From Candidatus Omnitrophota bacterium (GTDB lineage: Bacteria > Omnitrophota > Gorgyraeia > 2-02-FULL-51-18 > JAGOUK01), in the NCBI GenBank assembly GCA_020058965.1, contig JAGVCY010000013.1:1-12552 (forward strand): 12,552 nt of DNA, written 5' to 3'. Under the pieces are notes generated by a model. The model was given only the letters and a program-made list of their open reading frames with translations, was not told the DNA's origin and ran no database searches. Positions 9,701 to 12,552 of this stretch are shown in pieces. Within the stretch, counting starts at the first letter, position 1. Each line of letters opens with the position of its first letter. A program made the position numbers and the translations under genes.

Positions 9701-12552
9701 CCGCGACCCGCCGAACATCCTCACGAACACCGATCACGCTTCGCCAAAACTCCGGGTCGGCCCATTGTTCTTCCGACGCGGCATTCACCGTCTCAAAAAT
9801 GCTTGCGGACACCCCTGGGGTTTGATGAGTCCCGTCGTCGCCAAGAATGCCACCAAGTTCCTGCCGGCTGATCGGAATCGGATAACCTTCGGAATCCACA
9901 AGTTCGGCCGGATCATGCGCCAACGAATTATTGCGAACAATGTCCTCGATGGCCGGATCCGCGCCGTCAAGATGCAGCTGCGCCTTGACGATCTGCGCGT
10001 AAGAAACGGGCACGATCCCCCGGCGCACCGCTTCGTTCAGCGACAACAAAAACGCTCCGTACGCCGCGACCAGTTCCTCCCGCGTAAGTCCCGCGCGAGC
10101 GGAGGCATCTTTAAAAAGCTGGTTGAACCGGCCGATTTTACGGATCCAAGGATGATCCCACCGATCGGTGTATCGCGCCTGCGAATCGCGATGAGAAATA
10201 AGTTGAAGCAATTTCCATGCCGGCCGGACACGGCGGAAGCCGACCAAGCGTACCAGCGGACCGGTGATATGTCGGTCGAGCCAGGAGCCGATGAGCGGTA
10301 AATGTGATGGCGCGTCGATCAGCCGCGTGATCGGATTGCGCCGGATAAACTCGCGATAATATCCCGATGCCGCCTCCCAATACGCCTCGCTGTAATCCCC
10401 CGCATCCAAATACGCGATCAAAAATTTATGTGAATCAACTTTTTTGGAATCTTTGCCATACTTGAGCTGATTCACCCGCGTCGCCATTGCCAGAATCTCG
10501 CGGCGCAGTTCTTCCCGCTCCTCCGGCGAGACATCTCCCCACGCCAGCCGCGCTCCGCCGGGAACGTGGCGAATGGAAAAACGAGTGACGGGAGCCGCGT
10601 TTTTTGAATTCAAGGGAATGCCGTAAGCGCCGCGGCCCGTCTGAAGCGCTATGCGCTGTACGGTGGTGGGCGTTGTGATTTTGATGACCTCCGTCTTGGG
10701 CGCAGCTTTTGTGCCTTCGAAAATTTTCATCTCGCTGAAGGTCCCAGGGTCCTGTGACACGGGTATGAGTTGAAGTCCGAGCTTCTCTCCCTCTTCAAGG
10801 GTGTATTCAATCACGAGCTGGTCGCCGGCTTTGAGCTCGAGATTCGGGCTGTAATCCACCCACACGGCGCTGGAAGCATTGTCACGGGCGGTGTAACTGC
10901 CGCGCGCGCTCGCCGGCTGACCGCCCCAGATTTCCCTGCCTCCGACCGGAATTTTTTGAGCGTCGGCGGGACCTGCGGGCTTGAACCAATCCTTAAAGAG
11001 CCCCGGCACGTCCCCTTGAATACCCCACGCGTGACCGCCGCGCTCGTTGAGAACCTTCCAGGCCTCGTTGGACCACTCGAACGCGGTGAACGAACCCCAC
11101 CATCCGCTGGCCTCTGCCGCCGGTTGAACCGCCTTGAAGTACGCCGCGTCGTTCTGGCCGGGAGCGCCGATTTCCGTCACAAAAAACGGCAGTTCGATCC
11201 GGCGCGAGAGCTCAAATACCCGCGCCAGCTCCGACTGAACGCCGGAGGCGTTGCCGGTGTATTTGCCGCGTTGGAAGTCAATTTCCGGATAAACATTTCC
11301 GCCGATGCCGCTCCACACGCTCTTGGTGCCGGCGGGCAGGCTCTTCAAAAGCGCCGGGTTGGTCCCGGTCGCGCGAATCAAATCCGCCTCGGCGTCCGTC
11401 AGCGACCCGTGCCCCAAAAGCACCGGATGCGATGTTCTCAAACCCGCTTCCGTCTGCCGAACGAGCGCGGCCAGTCCCGCGGCGTACGGGTAAAGCCGCG
11501 CTCTGGGCAGGAATCCCTGCTTCAACTCCGCCGCCGAATAGTTCATTTCGTTGCCAATCACCCACGCGAAGAGCCATGGTTCCCTCGCGTACGTTTTGAC
11601 CCAATCCTGAACGCTCCGGGCGATCTTGCCGTGTTCGGCCGGCTTGTCCTCCGCCAAACGCGGTGAACCGGGCAGATCTTCCTGTCCGGCCCAATGCCCC
11701 GCCATCACGCGCAGGCCGTACAATTGGTAAGCCCGCCCCAGAATCTCCTTGGTTTTGCGAATGTCGGCCGCGTCGGCCAAAGGCAAGTGATACACGCGGA
11801 TCAGCTTGATCCCGTGTTGTTGGGTCATCACGCGTCCGTCATCCTTGCCGCGCGCGCTCAACCCCAAACGCTTCAACACCGGATCGTTCGCCGGAAGCAG
11901 CGGCGCAAAAAGCTCCGCCATTTTGCCGTGCGTGTAATAAGCAATGTTCTTGCCGTCTTCCGTCGGCTGATACACGACACCGGTCAAGTCGGACTTTTTA
12001 AGCTCCACTTCTTTCGCCGCCGCGCCGTCCTTATGAAAAATTTTAACCGTCCCCTTCGCCGGATCCGCGTCCACACGGACGGTCTGCGCCTTCGCGCCCG
12101 CCAAGGCCGCCGCGGCCGCCATAACCGCAGACACCCAACCCCTCCACCGCTCCGCCAATCTCGCCCCGCCGACACCGCGTCTTTTGGCTTCGGCTTGGAG
12201 CGCCTCGATCAATCCGGGTCGAACCGCATTAATTTTTTCTCGCTGCTGCAAAAGAAGGCTCCCCCACACCTCTCTTCGATGCTTGATGAGCGGAGATTCG
12301 GTCTGAACCGAACCGCCGGTAGCCAGCGGATCTCCCTTATTGATGGCCCCATTCAGTTTATAAACATCGGCTTCGGATTTTCCTGCCATCAAAAAAACAT
12401 TGTTCACCGGCAGACTCACCAGCCACCAGGGTTGACGAGACTGGGGATGCGCCACTAGGTCCAGACTGACCGCTTCCGGCAGGTCCAAAATCTTGCCGGA
12501 CAACTCCAACAAAAGATTCTGCGCCCGCGCGACGCCGGCCGCGTCCCCCGCC
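663..12552 (-). CDS. Giant multidomain protein, probable polyprotein, 5'-partial
   Basis: One frame runs from the right edge to a TAA stop at 663-665, giving more than 3,960 residues in the window. The first TTG (12512) is not a convincing start: 13 further sense codons precede it up to the edge, no stop intervenes and I see no Shine-Dalgarno sequence, so the gene almost certainly begins outside. Residue numbers in all entries count from that TTG. In order the chain holds an upstream tail (to 120), a signal-like segment plus TIM-barrel glycosidase and beta-sandwich (121-652), a cNMP-binding-like unit (658-1162), an orphan unit (1168-1378), a long sugar-activation unit with GHMP kinase, UDPGP-type nucleotidyltransferase and HAD-like regions (1384-3598), and a C-terminal orphan unit (3604-3931). 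GARLA pentapeptides separate these blocks. Antisense frames are long but look like GC-driven shadows. The reading frame is certain. The polyprotein interpretation is inference; a single uncleaved giant protein is the alternative. Confidence 0.95.
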   Translation of the reverse strand, partial: AGDAAGVARAQNLLLELSGKILDLPEAVSLDLVAHPQSRQPWWLVSLPVNNVFLMAGKSEADVYKLNGAINKGDPLATGGSVQTESPLIKHRREVWGSLLLQQREKINAVRPGLIEALQAEAKRRGVGGARLAERWRGWVSAVMAAAAALAGAKAQTVRVDADPAKGTVKIFHKDGAAAKEVELKKSDLTGVVYQPTEDGKNIAYYTHGKMAELFAPLLPANDPVLKRLGLSARGKDDGRVMTQQHGIKLIRVYHLPLADAADIRKTKEILGRAYQLYGLRVMAGHWAGQEDLPGSPRLAEDKPAEHGKIARSVQDWVKTYAREPWLFAWVIGNEMNYSAAELKQGFLPRARLYPYAAGLAALVRQTEAGLRTSHPVLLGHGSLTDAEADLIRATGTNPALLKSLPAGTKSVWSGIGGNVYPEIDFQRGKYTGNASGVQSELARVFELSRRIELPFFVTEIGAPGQNDAAYFKAVQPAAEASGWWGSFTAFEWSNEAWKVLNERGGHAWGIQGDVPGLFKDWFKPAGPADAQKIPVGGREIWGGQPASARGSYTARDNASSAVWVDYSPNLELKAGDQLVIEYTLEEGEKLGLQLIPVSQDPGTFSEMKIFEGTKAAPKTEVIKITTPTTVQRIALQTGRGAYGIPLNSKNAAPVTRFSIRHVPGGARLAWGDVSPEEREELRREILAMATRVNQLKYGKDSKKVDSHKFLIAYLDAGDYSEAYWEAASGYYREFIRRNPITRLIDAPSHLPLIGSWLDRHITGPLVRLVGFRRVRPAWKLLQLISHRDSQARYTDRWDHPWIRKIGRFNQLFKDASARAGLTREELVAAYGAFLLSLNEAVRRGIVPVSYAQIVKAQLHLDGADPAIEDIVRNNSLAHDPAELVDSEGYPIPISRQELGGILGDDGTHQTPGVSASIFETVNAASEEQWADPEFWRSVIGVREDVRRVAAALTAGMEVRQAMRKLVLERIPSFPVTEYPAGTVLMREGDQVLTAGGASVLAITHGAVTIIKNYGAPDEVRLGIRGEGDVIGELAHLTQAMPDSKEAVEVVRQWKEDPVFRQFLKPIQIRHLSEPGSPNKEYWVWKPGTDTRAVLDVEYTESNIDLKPVLVRLISQSRPLGRRTTTVIAGMDGDDSPVQIHEIPLGEMTAHFSTIVGGTAALAGLSQVRLGPVTNGARLAGVEPELEVFLKGRAKTGNVSAFEFLKISDHETVQDFWQALDRGDALRLDFTSYGGWTTSEDALNFAISLLTIGLDKILGKRWDVKSPFFVAAGTAITDTFKYDNQSDFNMRIYLYFDHEKKSIEIYSVPVKSVEVAPPADVSVLKGSQERPTLAWVRRINTFGVLKEFDPNAPVEPLSRGGPGLVLLTPLAGPEDEKKPVLGVVPGSGISAGARLAQTEVSGILGSDPMSLKAEDGRRTLAEVFAELDGRYEREYREALYQGKMEEAQAARTLIVREFYRIGKTALDLDRRAPRASRPEYAGDYRVALMAFNRVRQMRRLTKSVYFKTVGGSVYAPPRELMPDLPESGDPEVASVETDWENAYKQYVSTAPIGRIAVENIVYDLRISNAHLLKASVEGLHGRDFDSLMRIAQALHILIFDPRLEGDLRVNNGVRAFAAKWLTHVYGVALYAGKPLEKMDPAGGLTPSYKVFRRLREVETVEEYRGAIEEALIWFAVDPNLPEGRLAGHSIKAAEWLTKYYEGLAKKLYQLHVDDARKLELFQLDPDRAQWLERIDRLNTLDAAGWRTYTERAPQAATPYRNGTVTAFEVESPVRGELSAGGIGDFAGVSTTRPWTYNILNTSYEMTRSDGSMGRNVRIQFEIADLDSMDGAFITVESLDMGFLQKFKNADDLLSKSKADLVRNTLIASGIFPKRILELARRGGAESSVESVRRIMAGFLGVGKGLKIRLYVDNIEAGSGVAVSSALTTALDLALSRIVQTSPAATANDEQIQIGQVAWERLDQNERMPAAILNGQEVAFNQGQFSGTQDNTAPASGGVRVIAAGSALEGTLPDGRKVRYPGRILPRIRPILLTPSALTALNQGVYVIRVGLTDPAETSLEEFYTTHALNSAVDAADAWSQITDEMIGAMHVGRTDEMGRLSQSAVALREKIGPVSINPIILDALTGLSEKWGSQGLGFGITGARSTGSVLIFLPSGLPQEQRDIMLKDAVARIHDATLRAGKIVPVEDDPKPYFSRVTTVGAVFRNVPTDEVEAWRSAADAVRVRENALRVWKRERFSSAEAAEAIRRSGADPSEIPAFARAPGILTMDPDLMAVIAEEDPELHAKIQRGDSDVRIPPRDLEKWKQLAIAANYRPLSTGQNIRLHSQVRRAVRQNLDNLRTLMSVPEYYGAVLELVLDGTLDWKYSYEISELRRIAELALRGDRAAVVQEIQHLLNDGRQERFRREAERMIQSYETVPHQEPMMTTQFLSDLAKERDWLKRRIEEQKAAGQTVEEDELTLDLLTAAPNPEFAPHEALRLMVDRSTAYRHHFGPMLGKLDRAMARGGIVGYTLAGGAGTRFQSGVKPVVPFHRGSEPDATFLGLLLRKWAEYFARFPDRRQTFVHVLTSPFTQGAIESALDRLREEAGLESVGTVDSALARVTLPTQAEARLDFGTKPIGNAQRHAEQQSALDWMIRDIEEKLAEVRSAEATAPAGSAPATPLERVPFDNPGLNPLNRFAPIGTFGAVEGILVSNSELLTEAALKAAGYELDEQKLALVPAAERQNGMPMGKAALVVKDGGFATIWLQQSSSLAPMSDILIAQAHERLHPDDGGQDGAVAVFQYTPMAGGAETGGLFAMHRESGRIKALEGSGFRYGERAVYDDGHLAMSTGNCYLNARALHSILLTGNIRNSPSLMRSGGDPAGFESMEDYLGSDSAARRAVIRDWMNRAPAIYQVKDRIEEQVGYRRDWPIVQREVVLVMMAEVLQEMFGNESVALQEVSSLSFADPKDSALLSRALERPSIANVGGVRYYPPKQPERTALSGFEVEWARLEERFFNQPSLAAGSALTVSEAADYLAGEFDMWETDLSRWTAAELEAVMAELADHIRRIPAGGSIAADDASNEFVRRELRALFDRAAAFWIAGRPGIDPAIHVSAHAVLGVYDKDATFIDPAKPLNPLQARRLLDALLRGERMRIPTGSTAEEAWKHICAPLIAEVGRSSDLTPIQKAIALSPSRINIPANDTTSEVAIETGLADGQWKSPGFVFGPRHHVHGRLFADGHWTVIPTLGTSADGNSNRAAALGASARAFIEAYFRLPVVRGLIAKMLAVDSADQEIESLIRQIGALQINPSALTPPDDLPAEKWLTQYHSMDQLLEHLLSAANADQAPVLRRLLEVRSSARAKIHGTPGTREPLTPEEEIVTGLMTTGIKESAGSYLSVTGEELEHLKNSGDSRYATLTAGVFTWDFWREQVGAEIHRRLTALDLRDPSDNRPVPHEIRAGVGYVNIPLGGLSKQEYFSTLLEDPATKHLIFHFTGDSITDQPKTVPASTLTTRLLIRIFLGDTTEMDAERLAAMERGGLLRVEDPRNFAEPLSDGITRLARTGPAAFYPLLAALLESTESGSVLELDDQTAARNKLVYAMARALNQDKTAGGPRLLLPKTLSARGLPGTVGARLAIAPKTGDRVPTPALPAEAKAGAVPSQTIQAFIYRVFIAQNLAAETDYKIPFMNGSELEIARVTKEKIGGNDRLRLEIAGETLTVDLKTAEAAYKNAADSAAREFADQKFAALQRIRSDLEAFGRFNGVQPLDTHYRVPVDELFGPELAADELELQIRLMLAVLGRTARMAPEGHARTFYFNPESVARLASRGPEFSRIAALIQNVVRKEPNAFKLADPADGLFVVNWYVNENGKIKGRFNMRFSPVAAGMVPRWVQAVAVPLETVGRTVGEDWKQFFAEATVLDRSVYDAILSLFGQLDPDMAKLMNKIRGNEAFALNETLKFIQISVAARLAGLQMALAWVTASA
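720..1703 (-). other. Unit F: 328-residue C-terminal orphan unit
   Basis: Residues 3604-3931 form the last unit. It opens with a Pro/Ala linker (3604-3626), then a beta-rich piece (ELEIARVTKEKIGGNDRLRLEI, ETLTVDL, 3659-3689), a charged helix (3696-3726), a mixed segment with FYFNPESVARL (3781-3791), a beta hairpin (GLFVVNWYVNENGKIKGRF, 3824-3842) and a final helical part (3858-3930). I recognise no family and see no catalytic signature. Confidence 0.45.
1704..1718 (-). repeat. GARLA motif 5 (residues 3599-3603)
   Basis: Encodes G-A-R-L-A in the context LPGTVGARLAIAPKTG, with codons GGA GCT CGG CTG GCG. It is flanked on both sides by Pro-rich flexible sequence and marks the end of unit E. Confidence 0.75.
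1719..2807 (-). other. Unit E, C-terminal region of unknown function
   Basis: Residues 3236-3598 have helices (for example EIESLIRQIGAL, MDQLLEHLLSAA, PVLRRLLEVRSSARAK) and a central alpha/beta-like piece (RYATLTAGVFTWDFW, GVGYVNIPLGGLS, KHLIFHFTGDS). The end is a Pro/Gly/Leu-rich linker (TAGGPRLLLPKTLSARGLPG) running into GARLA motif 5. No family is recognised. Confidence 0.4.
2808..3275 (-). other. HAD-phosphatase-like region
   Basis: Residues about 3080-3235 resemble a HAD-superfamily phosphatase. AVLGVYDKDATFIDP carries the D-x-D-x-T signature (Asp3091, Asp3093, Thr3095). After a helix, MRIPTGS (Thr3125) resembles motif II of the v-I-x-T-G-R type. A Lys at 3155 could be motif III, and LGTSADGNSN near 3215-3224 is a weak match to the acidic G-D-x-x-N-D motif IV. 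HAD phosphatases of this kind remove phosphate from sugar phosphates, which would fit beside a sugar kinase and nucleotidyltransferase. Motif IV is poor, so the call is tentative. Confidence 0.45.
3276..4007 (-). other. Unit E region after the nucleotidyltransferase, unknown
   Basis: Residues 2836-3079 hold mainly helical sequence (for example RRAVIRDWMNRAPAIYQVKDRIEEQ, REVVLVMMAEVLQEMF) and a short beta-like piece with YYPPKQP near 2958-2964. UDPGP enzymes often have a C-terminal dimerisation or beta-helix region after the catalytic core, but this stretch is not obviously a beta-helix. No motif identifies it. Confidence 0.35.
4008..5045 (-). other. UDPGP-type sugar-1-phosphate nucleotidyltransferase domain
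   Basis: Residues about 2490-2835 match the Rossmann-like nucleotidyltransferases of the UTP-glucose-1-phosphate / UDP-N-acetylhexosamine pyrophosphorylase family. The nucleotide loop is at 2497-2517 (YTLAGGAGTRF, then Lys2512-Pro2513 in VKPVVPF). It is followed by TFLGLLLRKW (compare T-F-L-D-L), a strand and helix at 2549-2571 (FVHVLTSPFTQGAIESAL), a P-x-G-type segment at 2667-2680 (PIGTFGAVEGILVS), a strand with GG at 2766-2783 (VAVFQYTPMAGGAETGG), and STGNCYLNARALHSIL at 2816-2831 (compare N-T-N-N-x-W-x-N-L). The enzyme would join a sugar-1-phosphate and an NTP to give an NDP-sugar in the cytosol. An Ala/Pro-rich insert at about 2634-2648 is unusual. Which nucleotide or sugar is used is unclear. 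Confidence 0.7.
5046..5987 (-). other. Helical connector between kinase and nucleotidyltransferase
   Basis: Residues 2176-2489 are helical, with many Arg, Glu and Ala residues (for example RENALRVWKRERF, DPDLMAVIAEEDPELHAKI, QVRRAVRQNLDNLRTL, RDWLKRRIEEQKAAGQ). UDPGP-family nucleotidyltransferases commonly carry a helical N-terminal extension before the GG-x-GTR loop, so part of this may belong to the next domain. No separate family is recognised. Confidence 0.4.
5988..7235 (-). other. GHMP-type sugar kinase domain, L-fucokinase-like
   Basis: Residues about 1760-2175 show the GHMP kinase layout in order. Motif 1 is near 1764-1783 (LSAGGIGDFAGVSTTRPW, compare the S-x-G-R-x-D-x-x-G-G-x-x-D pattern of fucokinases). 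The ATP-loop motif 2 is at 1901-1913 (IEAGSGVAVSSAL, compare P-x-G-S-G-L-G-x-S-S). A QDN at 1975-1977 followed by SGGVRVI matches the W-Q-D-Q-x-G-G segment of fucokinase and Fkp. A degenerate glycine motif 3 is at 2126-2141 (GITGARSTGSVLIFLP, compare G-A-G-G-G-G). Such enzymes phosphorylate sugars at C1 with ATP in salvage pathways. Motifs 2 and 3 differ from consensus (Pro to Glu1902 in the loop; GGGG to RSTG), so activity or substrate may have shifted. The sugar cannot be read from the sequence. Confidence 0.65.
7236..8363 (-). other. Unit E, N-terminal helical region of unknown function
   Basis: Residues 1384-1759 are dominated by charged, Arg/Glu/Ala-rich helices (for example EVFAELDGRYEREYREALYQ, FNRVRQMRRLTKSVYF, KYYEGLAKKLYQLHV, DRAQWLERIDRL). 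It leads into the GHMP-kinase-like domain with no GARLA between. Helical regions can precede sugar kinase cores, but I see no diagnostic motif. The sequence EGRLA at 1669-1673 resembles the boundary motif but lies within helical sequence, so I treat it as chance. Confidence 0.4.
8364..8378 (-). repeat. GARLA motif 4 (residues 1379-1383)
   Basis: Encodes G-A-R-L-A in the context GISAGARLAQTEV, with codons GGG GCG AGG TTG GCG. It follows a Pro/Gly-rich flexible linker, where it would be exposed to a protease, and precedes the long sugar-activation unit E. Confidence 0.75.
8379..9011 (-). other. Unit D: 211-residue orphan unit with low GC
   Basis: Residues 1168-1378 form a compact block bounded by GARLA motifs 3 and 4. 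Residues 1186-1300 look like an alpha/beta fold: a helix-strand start (FLKISDHETVQDFWQALDRG, ALRLDFTSYGG), a helix near 1226-1246, then beta strands (FFVAAGTAITDTFKY, MRIYLYFDHEKKSIEIYSV). Residues 1336-1378 form a Pro/Gly-rich linker before the next motif. I recognise no family. By hand count, 8641-9000 is about 45% GC, against about 62-63% in two sampled 60-base stretches (5041-5100, 11041-11100). This unit may have been inserted later than its neighbours. Confidence 0.5.
9012..9026 (-). repeat. GARLA motif 3 (residues 1163-1167)
   Basis: Encodes G-A-R-L-A in the context PVTNGARLAGVEP, with codons GGA GCG CGG TTG GCG. It separates the cNMP-like unit from the small low-GC unit D. Confidence 0.75.
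9027..10541 (-). other. Unit C: orphan helical region plus cNMP-binding-like domain
   Basis: This 505-residue block (658-1162) lies between GARLA motifs 2 and 3. It begins with a charged helix (661-683), followed by Tyr/Trp-rich helical sequence (699-725) and an Arg/Leu-rich stretch (729-775) that is not hydrophobic enough to be a clear membrane segment. Residues 800-950 are mostly helical. A cyclic-nucleotide-binding-like fold occupies about 955-1038, and a beta-rich tail with aromatic residues (EYWVWKPGTD, ALGRR-type turns) runs to about 1160. Outside the cNMP-like part I recognise no family. Whether this unit acts as a sensor is inference from that one domain. Confidence 0.5.
9399..9650 (-). 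other. Cyclic-nucleotide-binding-like (CRP/CAP-type beta-roll) domain
   Basis: Residues 955-1038 follow the cNMP-binding pattern: YPAGTVLMREGD matches the F-x-x-G-x-x-I-x-x-x-G-D opening, SVLAITHGAVTII matches the central strands with the conserved Gly, and RGEGDVIGELAHL matches the G-x-G-D-x-x-G-E phosphate-binding-cassette start (Gly1013, Asp1016, Gly1019, Glu1020). The Arg that normally contacts the cyclic phosphate, in R-x-A-x-V, appears as Lys1032 in KEAVEV, so binding of cAMP or cGMP is doubtful. No helix-turn-helix is evident after it, unlike a CRP regulator. Confidence 0.6.
10542..10556 (-). repeat. GARLA motif 2 (residues 653-657)
   Basis: Encodes G-A-R-L-A in the context HVPGGARLAWGDV, with codons GGA GCG CGG CTG GCG. 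It falls right after the last beta strand of the CBM-like domain, a natural C-terminal boundary for the glycosidase unit. The next unit opens with a charged helix (EEREELRREI). Confidence 0.75.
10557..10940 (-). other. Beta-sandwich accessory domain, CBM-like (unit B)
   Basis: Residues 525-652 alternate polar and hydrophobic residues as in a beta sandwich (SSAVWVDYSPNLEL, DQLVIEYTLEEGEKLGLQLI, VQRIALQTG, TRFSIRHV). The pattern, including an N-terminal stretch with Trp and a final strand of the form RFSIRHV, resembles carbohydrate-binding modules found at the C-terminus of secreted glycosidases. It ends directly in PGGARLA. I cannot name a CBM family, and a purely structural domain is possible. 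Confidence 0.45.
10983..11990 (-). other. Clan GH-A-like TIM-barrel glycoside hydrolase domain (unit B)
   Basis: Residues about 175-510 read as an eight-stranded barrel. Strand-like segments lie near 177-182 (GVVYQP), 235-244 (IKLIRVYHLP), 267-275 (LRVMAGHWA), 313-323 (WLFAWVIGNEM), 364-371 (VLLGHGSL), 398-411 (VWSGIGGNVYP), 441-452 (LPFFVTEIGAPG) and 472-485 (WGSFTAFEWSNEAW). The Asn321-Glu322 pair after strand 4 fits the acid/base of clan GH-A retaining glycosidases, and Glu447 at the end of strand 7 fits the nucleophile. Both acids are present, so the domain may be active. The family (GH2-, GH5- or GH17-like) and substrate cannot be fixed by eye. The signal-like segment just before it suggests action outside the cytoplasm, on glucan or another polysaccharide. 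Confidence 0.7.
12084..12152 (-). other. Internal signal-peptide-like segment of unit B
   Basis: Residues 121-143 have the three-part layout of a Sec signal peptide: a short basic start (ERWRG), a hydrophobic Ala/Val-rich core (VSAVMAAAAALAGA), then an A-x-A site (AKA) before QTVRV. It sits directly after GARLA motif 1, so cutting there would place it close to a new N-terminus, where a Sec signal would work. What follows is a glycosidase, a type of protein often exported. If the chain is not cut, the same segment could be an internal membrane anchor or a buried helix; the core is only about 14 residues. Confidence 0.55.
12153..12167 (-). repeat. GARLA motif 1 (residues 116-120)
   Basis: Encodes G-A-R-L-A in the context GVGGARLAERWRG, with codons GGG GCG AGA TTG GCG. 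It separates unit 0 from the glycosidase unit and lies immediately before a hydrophobic signal-peptide-like segment. Presence is certain; a role as processing site or boundary is inferred. Confidence 0.75.
12153..12552 (-). other. Unit 0: C-terminal tail of an upstream unit
   Basis: This is the end of whatever unit lies upstream: 13 codons before the numbering origin plus residues 1-120. Residues 10-45 look like alternating beta structure (LPEAVSLDLV, WWLVSLPVNNVFLMAG). Residues 72-112 are helical and basic (IKHRREVW, QQREKINAV, EALQAEAKRRG) and lead straight into the first GARLA motif. I recognise no family. Because only the tail is visible, the size and function of this unit cannot be judged. 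Confidence 0.5.

Noticed and set aside
9435..10301. 288-codon plus-strand reading frame
   Set aside because: Antisense to unit C, with basic, low-quality composition and no motif. It overlaps the cNMP-like domain that has real motif support.
10770..11666. 298-codon plus-strand reading frame
   Set aside because: Antisense to the glycosidase domain, whose catalytic strands are readable. The plus-strand translation looks like noise.
11694..12458. 254-codon plus-strand reading frame
   Set aside because: Antisense to GARLA motif 1 and the signal-like segment, with no domain and an Arg/His-rich composition typical of a shadow frame.
663..12552. A run of separate genes joined by missed stops or assembly errors
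   Set aside because: The frame is unbroken with consistent phase over about 11.9 kb, and the linkers carry a shared motif. Random loss of several stops would not place GARLA at each joint.

Overview
The window is almost entirely one enormous minus-strand reading frame, about 11.9 kb without a stop. It ends with TAA at 663-665 and is still open at the right edge (12552). It is followed on the same strand by a 148-base AT-rich gap and the first 171 codons of a second gene, encoding a secreted protein, which runs off the left edge. Coding GC is around 60% in the stretches I counted. I see no tRNA, rRNA, CRISPR array or insertion sequence. The frame of >3,960 codons, the short motif GARLA repeated inside it, and the style of the second protein (IQDAH and GVED motifs) suggest a member of Candidatus Omnitrophota (OP3, PVC group). 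That phylum is known for giant genes. The assignment is inference.

Residues of the giant chain are numbered here from the first TTG codon inside the window (12512). This is a numbering convention, not a claimed start. The exact pentapeptide GARLA occurs five times (residues 116-120, 653-657, 1163-1167, 1379-1383, 3599-3603), and a variant AARLA lies 13 residues before the stop (3932-3936). These sites cut the chain into pieces that look like separate proteins. Unit 0 is the tail of something upstream. Unit B is a signal-peptide-like segment, a clan GH-A-like TIM-barrel glycosidase and a beta-sandwich tail. Unit C holds a cyclic-nucleotide-binding-like domain. Unit D is a 211-residue orphan with locally low GC. 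Unit E is 2,215 residues with a fucokinase-like GHMP kinase, a UDPGP-type sugar-phosphate nucleotidyltransferase and a HAD-phosphatase-like region. Unit F is a 328-residue orphan.

The Gly, first Ala, Arg and Leu codons of GARLA vary synonymously between copies. That points to selection on the peptide rather than recent DNA duplication. Unit B seems built for export, whereas the unit E enzymes would need cytosolic ATP and nucleotide triphosphates. The simplest model is a bacterial polyprotein processed at or near GARLA sites. A fixed non-cleaved linker motif in a giant multidomain protein is the main alternative. If processed, the parts would form a carbohydrate-centred set: a glycosidase to release sugars, and a kinase plus nucleotidyltransferase to activate them. 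That functional link is inference.
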